Origin: DASUNQ01 sp035536455
GTDB taxonomy: Bacteria; Acidobacteriota; Thermoanaerobaculia; Multivoradales; UBA5704
Length of the DNA: 64,000 nt
Assembly: GCA_035536455.1 (NCBI GenBank)
Contig: DATLOC010000003.1
Span: 38,349 to 102,348, forward strand
Direction of reading: 5' to 3'
Of the stretch, positions 18,374 through 28,500 are shown piece after piece. The stretch's first letter is position 1. Every line of letters begins with the position of its first letter. The translations under genes were made by a program, and so were the position numbers. The notes below the pieces were generated by a model. That model searched no databases. It was not told the DNA's origin and saw only the letters and a list, made by a program, of their open reading frames with translations.

Positions 18374-18783
18374 GCTACCTCGTCGACACGAACGTCCTCT
18401 CTGAGGCCCGGAAAAGCTGGCGCTGCGACCCGGGCGTGGCCTCCTGGTTCTCTGCGGTTCCCGCCACGGAGATCTATGTCAGCGCCCTCACGGCGGGAGA
18501 GATCCGCAAGGGCGTCGAGGCCCGCAGGCGGCGCGACGAGCTGGCGGCCCAAGCCCTAGAGCGCTGGCTCGAGGAGCTGATGACGACCTACGCGGACCGC
18601 ATCCTGCCGGTGGATGAAGAGGTCGCCGATCGTTGGGGGCGTCTCAACGTTCCGGACCCGCTCCCGCCCATCGACGGTCTCCTCGCCGCCACCGCCAGCG
18701 TACACGGCCTGACACTGGTCACCCGCAACGTCCGGCACGTCGAGCGGACGGGGGTGGAGCTCCTGAACCCATTCAGCTCCTGA
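18370..18783 (+). CDS. VapC/FitB-family PIN-domain toxin
   Basis: A 137-residue PIN-domain nuclease of the VapC/FitB type, which cleaves RNA in the presence of Mg2+. The acidic site is visible: L-V-D-T-N-V-L-S-E at the N-terminus, A-L-T-A-G-E-I in the middle and P-P-I-D-G-L-L-A-A-T-A in the last third, followed by T-R-N-V-R-H. TTG at 18370 is the start because it overlaps the antitoxin stop (TTGA) and gives the normal N-terminus. The target RNA is unknown. Confidence 0.9.
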   Translation: MSYLVDTNVLSEARKSWRCDPGVASWFSAVPATEIYVSALTAGEIRKGVEARRRRDELAAQALERWLEELMTTYADRILPVDEEVADRWGRLNVPDPLPPIDGLLAATASVHGLTLVTRNVRHVERTGVELLNPFSS

Positions 18784-18788
18784 CTTCT

Positions 18789-19169
18789 CTAAAGCGGCAC
18801 CAGCTCGGTCGTCGTGACCCGGCGCTCCGGGCGGGCGAAGTCGCGGACGTATTGGAGCGACCCTGGCGTGTTGTACTTCTCCCGGTAGGCTTGGGTCACG
18901 GCGTCTTTGAGACGTTCGCTGCGCGTCTGGATGGCGCGGACGGGGATCTCGCGGCCGGCGGCCTGGATGACACCGTAGGGCTCCTCGAGAAACGTCCGCC
19001 ACCAGCTCCGCGGCTCGCGGCTCCACGACCGCACGAACACCCGCCGCTCGACGACCACGACCCAGATCCCGATGAACCGGTGCGGTTCCCGGCCGGCCCT
19101 GATCCCGAGGATCTTCCCGGCAGCGATGGCTGCGAGAACGTCCGGCGGAAAACCATGCTTTGGTTTCAT
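18789..19169 (-). CDS. DUF2255 family protein
   Basis: A 126-residue protein resembling DUF2255, a small family with a split-barrel, flavin-oxidase-like look: I-W-V-V-V-V-E-R-R-V-F-V-R-S-W followed by W-W-R-T-F, A-V-T-Q-A-Y-R-E-K-Y and a C-terminal basic strand R-R-V-T-T-T-E-L-V-P-L. The activity is unknown. Start ATG at 19169 gives M-K-P-K-H-G-F-P. It is convergent with the PIN toxin gene with a five-base gap. A degraded duplicate lies at 17325-17640 in the same orientation, so the two copies bracket the Cys-rich and toxin-antitoxin genes. Confidence 0.75.
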   Translation of the reverse strand: MKPKHGFPPDVLAAIAAGKILGIRAGREPHRFIGIWVVVVERRVFVRSWSREPRSWWRTFLEEPYGVIQAAGREIPVRAIQTRSERLKDAVTQAYREKYNTPGSLQYVRDFARPERRVTTTELVPL

Positions 19170-19194
19170 GCAGCCGATCCTAGGACGGAGCCAG

Positions 19195-19550
19195 CAACCG
19201 AGTAGGTCGCGGACCGCGGGGCTCGTTCCGCCCGGCGAATGCAGCGTACGGGCCGGCGAACTGCGTAAGTTGAGGACAGGAACCCGCTTCGCGGCCGCCG
19301 TTTGGAGTGGGTCGGGGACCGAAGTTAGTAAATGGAGGACGGCGGTTCGTAATCCGCGGACAGAATCCACTCGGTTCGCCGGACGAATTGAGTAGATCGC
19401 GGACCGCGGAGCCCCATTCGCCGGCCGACCCAGCCCAAACGCCGGCCGAACCGCTTAGGTCGGGGACAGAAGCCCTCCATTCGCCTGGCGAACCGCGTGG
19501 ATCGCGGACCGAAGTTCGTAATTGGAGGACAGTAGTTCGTAACTAGGAGA
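19195..19550. repeat. Degenerate tandem repeat region
   Basis: About 350 bases built from short, diverged units. One unit resembles GGAGGACAGAAGTTCGTAAT and occurs near 19320-19355 and twice in 19510-19547. A second type, GTCGCGGACCGCGG followed by a C-C-G-G-C-G-A-A block, recurs near 19205, 19395, 19455 and 19500. No frame looks like a real protein, although one frame gives a repetitive Arg/Thr/Glu peptide as a by-product. Confidence 0.6.
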
Positions 19551-19899
19551 CCGCGGCGCGCTCGCGGCGGGCCAGCTCCTCCTCGACGGCGGCGCGCACG
19601 ACCGCCGCCAGCTCATCGCGGCTGCGGTGCGCCGGCGCGATCCAATCGGTGAGCCGGCGCTTCGCCGCGGCCGCCTGCTCGGGGTAGCCGAGCGTCACGA
19701 AGTCCGCCAGCGGCACGTCGAGCAGCTCGGCGAAGGCGCGCAGGTGGCGCACCTTGATCTCCAGCCGCCCGTCGAGCAGCTTGTCGAGGTTGCCGCTGCC
19801 GAGGACCAGCCGCGTCTCCAGGGCGCGCTTCGTCCAGCCGGAGGCGGCCACCGCCTCGCGCAGCACCTGGCGCAGGGTCTTCTCGCTACTCTCGCGCAT
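19543..19899 (-). CDS. Helix-turn-helix (XRE-like) DNA-binding protein
   Basis: A 118-residue protein whose first 70 residues look like an XRE-type helix-turn-helix: L-R-Q-V-L-R-E-A-V-A-A-S-G-W-T-K-R-A-L-E, then L-V-L-G-S-G-N-L-D-K-L-L-D-G-R, and A-F-A-E-L-L-D-V-P. The C-terminal third is a charged helix that could dimerise. Targets are unknown. It is divergent from der with a 35-base gap, and its 3' end runs into the tandem repeat region. Confidence 0.7.
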   Translation of the reverse strand: MRESSEKTLRQVLREAVAASGWTKRALETRLVLGSGNLDKLLDGRLEIKVRHLRAFAELLDVPLADFVTLGYPEQAAAAKRRLTDWIAPAHRSRDELAAVVRAAVEEELARRERAAVS

Positions 19900-19934
19900 A
19901 ACTTGCCGGAAAGTGTGAGGCCGCCGAGGCGAAA

Positions 19935-21269
19935 GTGCAAGCGCCGCGTATGCTTCGCCGCGTGCCGCTGACCCCGAACGTCGCCATCGTCGGCCGCCCG
20001 AACGTCGGCAAGTCGACGCTCTTCAACCGCCTGGTCGGCCGGCGGCAGGCGATCGTCCACGACCTCCCCGGCGTCACCCGCGACCGCATCGTCGCGCTGA
20101 CCGACCTCGGCGGCGACCGCCCGGTGCAGATCGTCGACACCGGCGGCCTGGTCCCCGGCGACGACCCGCTGGGCTTGAACCGGCAGGTCCTCCTGGCGGT
20201 GGAGGAGAGCGACCTCCTGCTCTTCGTGGTGGACGGCAAGCAGGGCCTGGTGGCCGCCGACGAAGAGGTCTGGAGCCGCTTCCGCGCCTACGGCAAGCCG
20301 GCGATCCTGGTGGTCAACAAGGGCGACACGCGCGAGGCGCGCGAGCGCTTCGCCGAGTTCTACCGCCTGGGGATCGACCGGCTCCTGCTGGTCTCGGCCG
20401 AGCACGGCGGCGGCGTCGCCGACCTGCGCGAGGCGCTCGCGCTGTCGCTCCCCGAGGTGACGGCCGAGCCGCAGCCCGAGGCGCCGCCCGTCGCCATCGT
20501 CGGCCGCCCGAACGTCGGCAAGTCCTCGCTCCTGAACCAGATCGCGGGGCTCGAGCGCGCGCTCGTCTCGCCGGTCGCCGGTACCACACGCGACCCGGTG
20601 GACACCCTCATCGAGCGCGGCGACAAGCGCTACCTGCTGATCGACACCGCCGGCATCCGCCGCCGCAGCCAGGTCACCGGCGCCGCCGAGGAGCTGGCGG
20701 TGATGATGGCGCGGCGGCAGATTGAGCGGGCCCATGTGGCGGTGCTGGTCGTCGACGCCGCGCAGGGGGTGACGAGCGGCGACCTGGCGATTGCCGGCAC
20801 GATCTGGGAGCTCGGACGGGCGGCGGTCGTGGCCCTCAACAAGTGGGATCTGCTCGACGCCGAGCGGCGCGAGGCGCTCGAGCTCTCCTGGGAGCGGCTC
20901 GACCAGCTCCTGGCGGAGCCGCCGCGGGTCAACGTCTCGGCGCTCACCGGCCGCGGCGTCGAGCGCCTCTTCCCGGCGATCGACCGCGCCCTCGCCGCGT
21001 ACAATAGGGAGCTCGGAACCGGCGAAGTGAACCGTCTCTTCGAGAAGGCCCTGGCACGGCGACACCCGCCGGCTGTCCACGGGCACCCGTGGAAGCTCTA
21101 CTACGCGACCCAGGTCTCGACCGGCCCGCCGACCTTCATGCTCTTCGCCAACCGCACCCTGCACCGCGCCGACACCTACCGCCGCTATCTCGAGAACCGC
21201 GTCCGTGAGGCCCTCGACCTGCCTGGCGTGCCGATCCGCTTGGTCATTCGTAAACGGGGAGAGACTTGA
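19935..21269 (+). CDS. der: Ribosome biogenesis GTPase Der
   Basis: A 444-residue GTPase with two tandem G domains and a C-terminal KH-like domain, needed for 50S subunit maturation. Both P-loops are present: G-R-P-N-V-G-K-S-T near residue 18 and G-R-P-N-V-G-K-S-S near residue 190. The D-T-G-G and D-T-A-G motifs and the N-K-G-D and N-K-W-D specificity motifs are all visible. GTG at 19935 is preferred because GAGG lies five bases upstream; ATG at 19950 is an alternative. Confidence 0.95.
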   Translation: MQAPRMLRRVPLTPNVAIVGRPNVGKSTLFNRLVGRRQAIVHDLPGVTRDRIVALTDLGGDRPVQIVDTGGLVPGDDPLGLNRQVLLAVEESDLLLFVVDGKQGLVAADEEVWSRFRAYGKPAILVVNKGDTREARERFAEFYRLGIDRLLLVSAEHGGGVADLREALALSLPEVTAEPQPEAPPVAIVGRPNVGKSSLLNQIAGLERALVSPVAGTTRDPVDTLIERGDKRYLLIDTAGIRRRSQVTGAAEELAVMMARRQIERAHVAVLVVDAAQGVTSGDLAIAGTIWELGRAAVVALNKWDLLDAERREALELSWERLDQLLAEPPRVNVSALTGRGVERLFPAIDRALAAYNRELGTGEVNRLFEKALARRHPPAVHGHPWKLYYATQVSTGPPTFMLFANRTLHRADTYRRYLENRVREALDLPGVPIRLVIRKRGET

Positions 21270-21270
21270 G

Positions 21271-21855
21271 ATGACGAAGCTCGCCGCCCGTCCCCTGCTG
21301 CCGCTGCTGCTCCTGCCGCTCCTCGCCGGCTGCGCGTCGCGGCCGGGTGGCGGCGACGACCTGGAGTCCTACCTCCAGAAGATCCGCGCCGACGGGATGA
21401 CAGAGTCGGCGTACAGGTCGCTGATGATGGTGGCGTCGCTGCGCACCGGCTGGTCGACGATGACGCTCGAGAAGGACCCGGAGAACGGCTTCTACATGCG
21501 CTCCTACGGCTCCTCGACCTGCGACGTCCCCGGCGCCGACCCGGCGCTGATCGCGGCGAAGAAGAAGGAGCTCTCCGAGGCCACCGAGCACGAGCTGCGC
21601 CGCCTGCGGCCGCTCGCCGACTTCGACGGCTCGGGCTTCGTGACGACCGAGGAAGGGAGCCGCTTCCGGCAGCTCTACGAGCTGGCGCTGACGGCGGAGC
21701 ACGTCTGCGCGGAGGAGGAGTGCACGGTGCAGGCCCTGGCGAGCGCCACCGCCCGCCCGGCCGCGACGGTCGAGGAGAGCCTGGCCGGCTTTCGAACGCT
21801 GGCCCGGCGTGCCGGCGCCCTGCGGATCGCCGACTTCCCTGCCCTGCCGCTCTAG
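21271..21855 (+). CDS. EF-hand lipoprotein
   Basis: A 194-residue protein with a lipoprotein signal (L-L-A-G-C lipobox, Cys near residue 20), so it should be anchored to an envelope membrane. Around residue 115 it carries D-F-D-G-S-G-F-V-T-T-E-E-G, a textbook EF-hand calcium loop with acidic ligands at positions 1, 3 and 12. The rest is helical, with a pair of Cys in C-A-E-E-E-C. I recognise no full-length family. It starts just after the der stop, so it is probably co-transcribed. Confidence 0.7.
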   Translation: MTKLAARPLLPLLLLPLLAGCASRPGGGDDLESYLQKIRADGMTESAYRSLMMVASLRTGWSTMTLEKDPENGFYMRSYGSSTCDVPGADPALIAAKKKELSEATEHELRRLRPLADFDGSGFVTTEEGSRFRQLYELALTAEHVCAEEECTVQALASATARPAATVEESLAGFRTLARRAGALRIADFPALPL

Positions 21856-22519
21856 GGCGTACGGCGCCGGCCCGGCATCGCTCGCGGTGCGCCTGAGCCG
21901 TCTCGACAGGCGCCGCGGTTCGGTGCCGGAGAGCGGATCGAGAAGGGCACCTAAGCCCAGCCTGTGCGGCGAAGCAGGGACGCACAAGAAAGCCCGCCGT
22001 ATGCGGTAGCAGGCATCCGCAAGGTCTAGGTCCGTCGCGCTGCTGCGGCTCCGCAATCGCCCCCATCAAGTGCCCCTTTCTCCGGATCCTTTCCAGCTCC
22101 GCACGACTGTCGGCAAGCCAGCGCCTCTCGATCAGTCGCCGCCGGCAGGCTCGGGCTGCGCACGCCCCTCCCCATTGAGGCACAGGCCACCAGCGCCCAC
22201 ACGACAGCGGAGCCAACGTCGCGGTGTGCGCTCGCCCTCCCCGGCAGGTCGTCCATCTCTGGAGGTCGTCCATGAGCTGACGGCGCCGGCCAGAACTGGT
22301 ATCATCAAAACAGCGACAAGAATCAGCAGCTTCACCGTTTGGCTGACGTGTCTATATAGCTGCGACTGAATGCTCGCACCGGCCTAAATCGCGGCTCCTG
22401 GCCCGTCCAGGGACTGGACGGTCAGGCCTGCTGGATTGGCGAGCAAGGGATCGCTGTGCCGTGAGCACCACGCTAGGGCCTATAGTTGCGACAGGCGGTC
22501 ACATTTAGGAGGGAGTGGT
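21856..22519. other. Intergenic region upstream of the RHS gene
   Basis: No convincing gene was found in these 660 bases. A perfect hairpin, CCGTCCAG-GGA-CTGGACGG, lies at 22403-22421. A possible promoter TTCACC-N16-TATATA lies around 22331-22358. GGAGGGAG directly precedes the RHS start and is a good ribosome-binding site. The base composition drops towards the RHS gene. Confidence 0.45.
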
Positions 22520-25500
22520 ATGAAATCCTTTATAGCGACGCTCCTAGTTTACAGTACGGCGTTCGGTTCGAGCAGCCTGGGCTCCCAGGATGCTCCTCCC
22601 GCCGAGCCTTCAGAACAACCTAGCCCACTGTCCGAATCGACGGAGATTGCTCTAGCTGCACGCGGCTTAACGGCGGATATGCACGGCGGCCTCGAGGGGG
22701 CCAGCGGAGTGCACACCACGCTGGTTCCGGATCTCTTCACCGGGTCTCTGCGAATCGCGCTACCTATTCCCTTGCCTCCAGGGCGCAATAGTTTGGCACC
22801 GGGGCTAAGTCTGACTTACCGGAGCGGTAGCGGGGAGGGTTGGATTGGAGTGGGCTGGGATCTGGAGCTGGGCAGCATTGAACGAGTCACGAACGGGAGC
22901 GTTGACTATGCTGCCCGCAAGTTCGTCTACCGGACGAGTGACGGGGTCGTCGACCTTGTCGAAAAGCACGGATCCTTCTGGGCGGAGGTCGAATCGGCGT
23001 TCACGCGCTTCGATTTCGTCTCGAGTGTTGGTCAGAATCACTGGCGAGCGACCGACCGCCATGGCGTGCGGTACATTCTAGGCGTATCGCCTGAGGCCAG
23101 ACTTGCCGATCCCGCCGAGCCCTCGCGGATCTTTCGATGGTGTCTCGAGAGAGTCGAAGATCCTTTCGGTAACTTCATCGAAGTTGCCTATGACCAGCCC
23201 GCCGGTGAGCCTCCACTCCCCAGATCACTCTGGTACACCGGGCATGCTGATCTGCCTCCGGTCACCGAGATCCGTTTCTTGAGTGAACCCCTCTCCGAAG
23301 CGCTGGAGACCCGCACCTTAGGTTTCCCAGTTCTCCACCAGCGCCGACTGCGAGGTATCGCCATCTTCGCGGTCGGGGTCATTCAGAGTGGATACTCCCT
23401 CGAATACGAACCTAGCATTTGGACTGGTCGGTCTCTCCTGAAAGTCGTTCGCCGCTATGGCCGGGACGCGATTGTCAGCGCGACAGCCGTTGCCGGACCC
23501 TCAGAGCTGCCACCTATAAGAATCGGCTACGAGGAGCCAGCGCTTACTACAGCAACCCGCGTCTGGTCATCAAGCCTCGTCGAGTCCGGCTCGAGCGACT
23601 GGGCTGACGTCACGGGGGACGGCCGACCCGATTGGTGCCGCCTCGTAGAGAACCGAAGGGTCTCATGCCTGATATCGACGGGCCGTGGATTCGGGATGGA
23701 GATCACGAGTGCCGGCCTTGATTTAGGTTATGACGACAGCCGAGCATGGGTGGATTTCAATGGTGACGGTGCTGCTGACTTCTGTCGCGTTGTCGGCAAT
23801 CAAAACGATTTCTTTCTCCGCTGCCTATCCGGTGGGCCTCTAGGCTTTGGAAGTGAAATTACCTCCAATCGCATCGCCGAACTCTATCAACTTGCCCGCG
23901 CATGGACGGACGTGAATCGAGACGGCAAGGCTGACTTTTGCAGAGGGGTTTGGCTTGATCCGGCGAGTCAGCCTCCGCAATCCGAGATTTACCACGAAGA
24001 GCAAATCGAGGGGGTGTCTCAGCAACCGCTGGGGCGCGGATCGATTCGCTGCCGACTCTCGGAGGAGAGCCAGTTTGCAAGCAGCGACATAGCCAGTGGT
24101 GAGGTCGACTTGGGGTTGCGTAGTGGCTGGGGCTGGGCGGATTTCGATGGCGATTCGAAGCTCGACTTTTGCCGAATCTTAACCACTCCATACAGTCCCA
24201 ACCCGCCCCCCAACATTGGCAATGATCTGGCTCAGCCCGGAGCGCCGAGGGGCCTCGGTTGCCTTCACTTCACCGGAAGTTCCTTTGGGCCGGAGATCGA
24301 AACTTCCCTCACTGGTATCCCCTATGGCGAGGCCTTTGGTCGAGCTTGGGTGGACTTCAACGGAGACGGCCGTGCAGAGTTCTGCCGCGTTGTCCCCGAA
24401 GGCAATGCCAAGCGACTGCGCTGTACAATATCGACTGGCGCGGATTTGATCGAGCGATGGAGTTCTTCCGATCTTGATGCGGGTTCCCTGCCGGGACGAG
24501 CGTGGGTAGATTTCAACTCTGACGGATTCGTCGATTTCTGCAGAGTCATCGGAGCGGATCGCCAGCCGGTCTGCCTCGCTGGAACAGGACGTGGTTTCGG
24601 CCCCGAGGCTAAGTGGCCCGGACAGGTCCCGGACCAGAAATGGGAACGTTCCTGGGTGGATGCCGATGGAGACGGGTTCGCTGAGTTTTGCTCACAACCG
24701 GATGCCTCAAGCGGCCGCGAAGTGCGATGTGTTTCACTCGGTTCCAGTTGGCCCGATCTCGTTCGCCAGCTGGAAAACGGAATTGGTGGATCGACCACGG
24801 TTCGTTACGTTTCATCGTCGTCGTTTTCCGACTCCCGTTTGCCCGTAGCCCTCCCAGTTGTCGCCCAAGTCTCCGCCAGCGATGGCAGAGGGACGCTAAT
24901 GGAGACTCTGTACGGCTATGAGGGCGGGTACTGGCACGGTGGCGAGAGGGAATTCAGGGGTTTTCATTTGGTCACCGAGTGGGGGCCTGAGAGTGGCGCT
25001 GGCGCAAGACTGGTCAGGCGAACGCGGTTTCTTCAGGGCAATGGCACGTCCGATCAGGACGACGATCCAAGGGCAACGGAGGGTTTCGCTAGGGGCAAGC
25101 CCGTGCGAGTCACGTGGCACGACGAGAGGGAGAGGCTGTTGAGGGAAACCGTCTATCACTATGAGCCAGATTCGGACGGGTCACCGCCCTTCTTCTCGCC
25201 CCTCCGAGAGGAACTGGAGAGGATCTGCGACGGCGGGCCGTGCAGTGCGGAGGTGCGAAAGACGCTCCAGCATGATCCTTGGGGGAACGTCGCTTGGGAG
25301 GCAAGAACTGCCCAGTCTGACGGTGTAGTGCGAGAGGAAAGGAGCGTGCATCGCACTCTCGCGGTTAATGAAACCGCGTGGATCCTGGGGGCCATGGCGG
25401 CCGAGCGCGTTTATAGCGACCTAAGACCGCACGTTATGTCCCCGAACTGTCCAGAAGGACCAGAGAGCGGCCTCCTTTCTTGCGTGGAGAACTATTTCGA

Positions 25501-28500
25501 TGGCGGTGACGACTGCCATGTCCCAGCGGCGAGTCGCATCCCAATCCGCGGGAAGCTGAGCCGACTCGTCGCATGGTTGCCGGGCACAGCAGGTTCTGAG
25601 GTCCGTTACGGCCAAGGGAGGTATGGCGAACTTGTCTGCCAACGGGATGCCGAAGGTGGCCTGGTAATTCATGGCTATGATAGAACGCGGAGTTTGCCGG
25701 TGACCACCACTGGCTCGCTAGGATTTGTAGAGCGGTGGGATTACTACGGCGTAGATGGCCGACCTCAGAGCGATGGAGCCTATGGGCTGGAAGCTGTCTG
25801 GCATGACGTTAACCAAAATAGAACTCACACTATCTACGACGTCTTTGGCCGCCTTGCCCAATTCACTGCCCGCGATGGATCGAGGACCACGTATACTTAT
25901 GTACTGGGTGACGCCCAGAACCAGTTTGTAGAGGTACGGCAGGAAGAGACCGGCCTCGTAGCGCGTACGTGGCTGGATGGACTTGGCCGAGCCTGGGCTA
26001 CCGAGCGATCCGGTTCCGGTGGAAGTTTCATTAGACAGGAGAGCCTCTTCGACGCGCGGGGCTATGAGCTCAGCCGCACGGTGCCGTTCTACTTAAAGGA
26101 TCGAAACGATGCGGCATCTACCTGGGAGTACGACGCGCTTGGCCGTGTGGTACGAACTTCCTCGCCTTCGGGTGCGCAGACCCTCAATTGTCATCAAGGT
26201 TGGTGGAGTGCCACTGTCGGACCGTCAGGAGCACGCGTTGTCAGCCAACGAGACAGCGCCGGTCGGTTGCTCCGTACGGAAGTGTTCCGAGGAGTCCACG
26301 GTGGTTGTTCCCTCACTCATGGCACACCGTACGCGGTGACGGAGTTTCAGTATGACGGAATGGGCCGACTCGTGCGCGCGGTCGACGCGAACGGCTTTGC
26401 CACAACGCTTGACTACGACACATTGGGCCGGAAGCTCTCGCAGACCGATGCCAATGGCAATCGCTGGACATACACGTACGATCGTCTAGGGAGGTTGTTA
26501 GAGCAGCACGACCCCGAAGGGCACGTTACCCGCCTACAGTACGACAGTGCTTCTCGAATCCTCGAGAAGATCTACAGCCAAGGGGCGCAGACTTGGGCGG
26601 TGCGGTATTCTTATGACGCCTCTCAATCGAACGGTAGGGGCCGACTCGCGAGTGTGACCGACGATGGAGGGCTTACGGTCTCTTTTTCCTACGATGCCGA
26701 GGGCCGGGTCGCCCGAGAAGACCGCCTGACCGCCGACTCATATAGTACTTCATATCAATATGACGCTGCCGGGCGCTTGATTGAGAGTTCCTTTCCTGAT
26801 GGAACAGCCGTCCGATACCGATTCGACGGCGAACACTTGGCAGCGGTCGATAGTACCGGTGGGTCGTCTCTGGTGGCAGCGGACATGGATGCCTGGGGTC
26901 GGCCACAGCTAATTCGATTCGGAAATGGGACGACTTCCTCCCGGAGCTTCTGTCCCGACGCCGACTTCCGGTTGTGCGCCCTGGAAATCCGTTCCCCAAC
27001 CGGAGAGCTCCTGTTCGGCGAAACCTACCGTTTCGATCGGGCTGGCAATATCGTGGCTATCTTCGATTCTGGCAATGGCTATCGTTGGTTCGCCTACGAC
27101 GAGCTCGGGCGGCTCACGAGTGCCTGGCGCAACTTCGAAATCGAGGATTTCGACTACGATCCTGCCGGCAACATTGCTCGGACCTCTCGCCGTGGCCCTT
27201 ATCGCTATAGCCTCTCGCCGGCGCCGACACATCCCCACGCTTTGCGGCAGGCTGCGGCTGATTCGTTTACCTACGACCGTGCCGGAAGCGAAGTCTCGGG
27301 CCCGGGCCGTTCGTTCATCTACGATACGGCTGGCCGCCCGATCGAAGTGGCGGTTGGGAAGAAGAGGACTCAGGTACACTACGCCGGTACCGGTGAGCGG
27401 AAAGAGCGGGTGGTTGCAGCCCGGCCCTTGTGGCCTCCGACTGCGTTTTTCCGCACTCTCATCGGGAGAGATACGATACTCGAAAGGACGTACTATGCGG
27501 CTCCCGAGTATCGCTGCGATTCGGATGGCTGCGCGCGGTTCGTTTCCGCCGAGGAGACGCCGCTAGCAATCGAGGATGCTGCATCTGGCACACCAGGCTA
27601 CCTCCACTTCGATGCGCTAGGTTCCCTTAGACTCGTCACAGGACCCAGCGGAAATGTCCTGCAGTCGAGTTCATTCTCGGCCTTTGGCGTACCTCTCCAA
27701 CGTAGGGCAAACTTAGACCAGTTACGCCTTCTGCCCACCGTTTTTGCGAGCATGGAGTTGGACGAAGCTACCGAGTTGTATGCAGGCGGCAGCCGCTACT
27801 ACGATCCGTCGCTTGCGCGCTTCCTAGCAGTGGATCCCGCTGGAGCAATGCTCGCCAGTCCGTCAGCTTTGAACCCTTATGTTTATGCCCTCAATAATCC
27901 TTTGGCCTTCGCCGACCCTGATGGAGAGCACCCGATACTCATCGCCATCGGTGTCGGGGCGCTGCTGGGGGGCCTGCAGGCCGGGGCCGCTAGTGACTGG
28001 GACTTCGATCAGATCATGCGCGGGATCGTGATCGGAGGTATCAGTGGCGCAGTCGGATACGGTGTCGGGAGTTTTGCTGGACCGATTATTGGTGGAGGAG
28101 CAGCCGGGTCAACAGGTGCCTTTCTCGGCGGAGGCGATCCTGCTAAGGGTTTTGCTTTCGGCATGATAGGGGCAGGCCTTGCGCAAGGGGGAACTGAGCT
28201 CTTGTCGTCGGAATACCTGGGTGGCGCTGCTGGCGGCGCCGCGACAGCGGCGCTAGCGGGTGAGAATCCCGGCGAGGCGGCCCTTTTCTCCTTTGCCGGC
28301 ACGGCGGTAGGTGATTGGATTAACGATGCCTCTGGCCCTGGGGAGTCCCTCAAAGCGGAAGTTGCTGAGCCGGCGGCAGAGGTGGCGGCTACCGCGGAGC
28401 CGCAGTCGGCACCGGAAGCCGGCTTCGATTTCGCCAAAGAATCCCTGCGTGTACGCGAAGCACAGCGCATGGCGGAAGTCATAGCCTACGACGTTCCGGT

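Noticed and set aside
15968..19550. Genomic island inserted at tRNA-Leu
   Set aside because: The accessory genes lie on the 5' side of the tRNA, no integrase is present and I see no repeat of the tRNA 3' end on the far side.
21856..22273. A minus-strand gene opposite the der/RHS intergenic region
   Set aside because: The peptide is Arg/Pro-rich and incoherent, with no family resemblance and no ribosome-binding site.
22403..22421. The hairpin upstream of the RHS gene as a riboswitch
   Set aside because: It is a single short stem with no conserved riboswitch core that I recognise.
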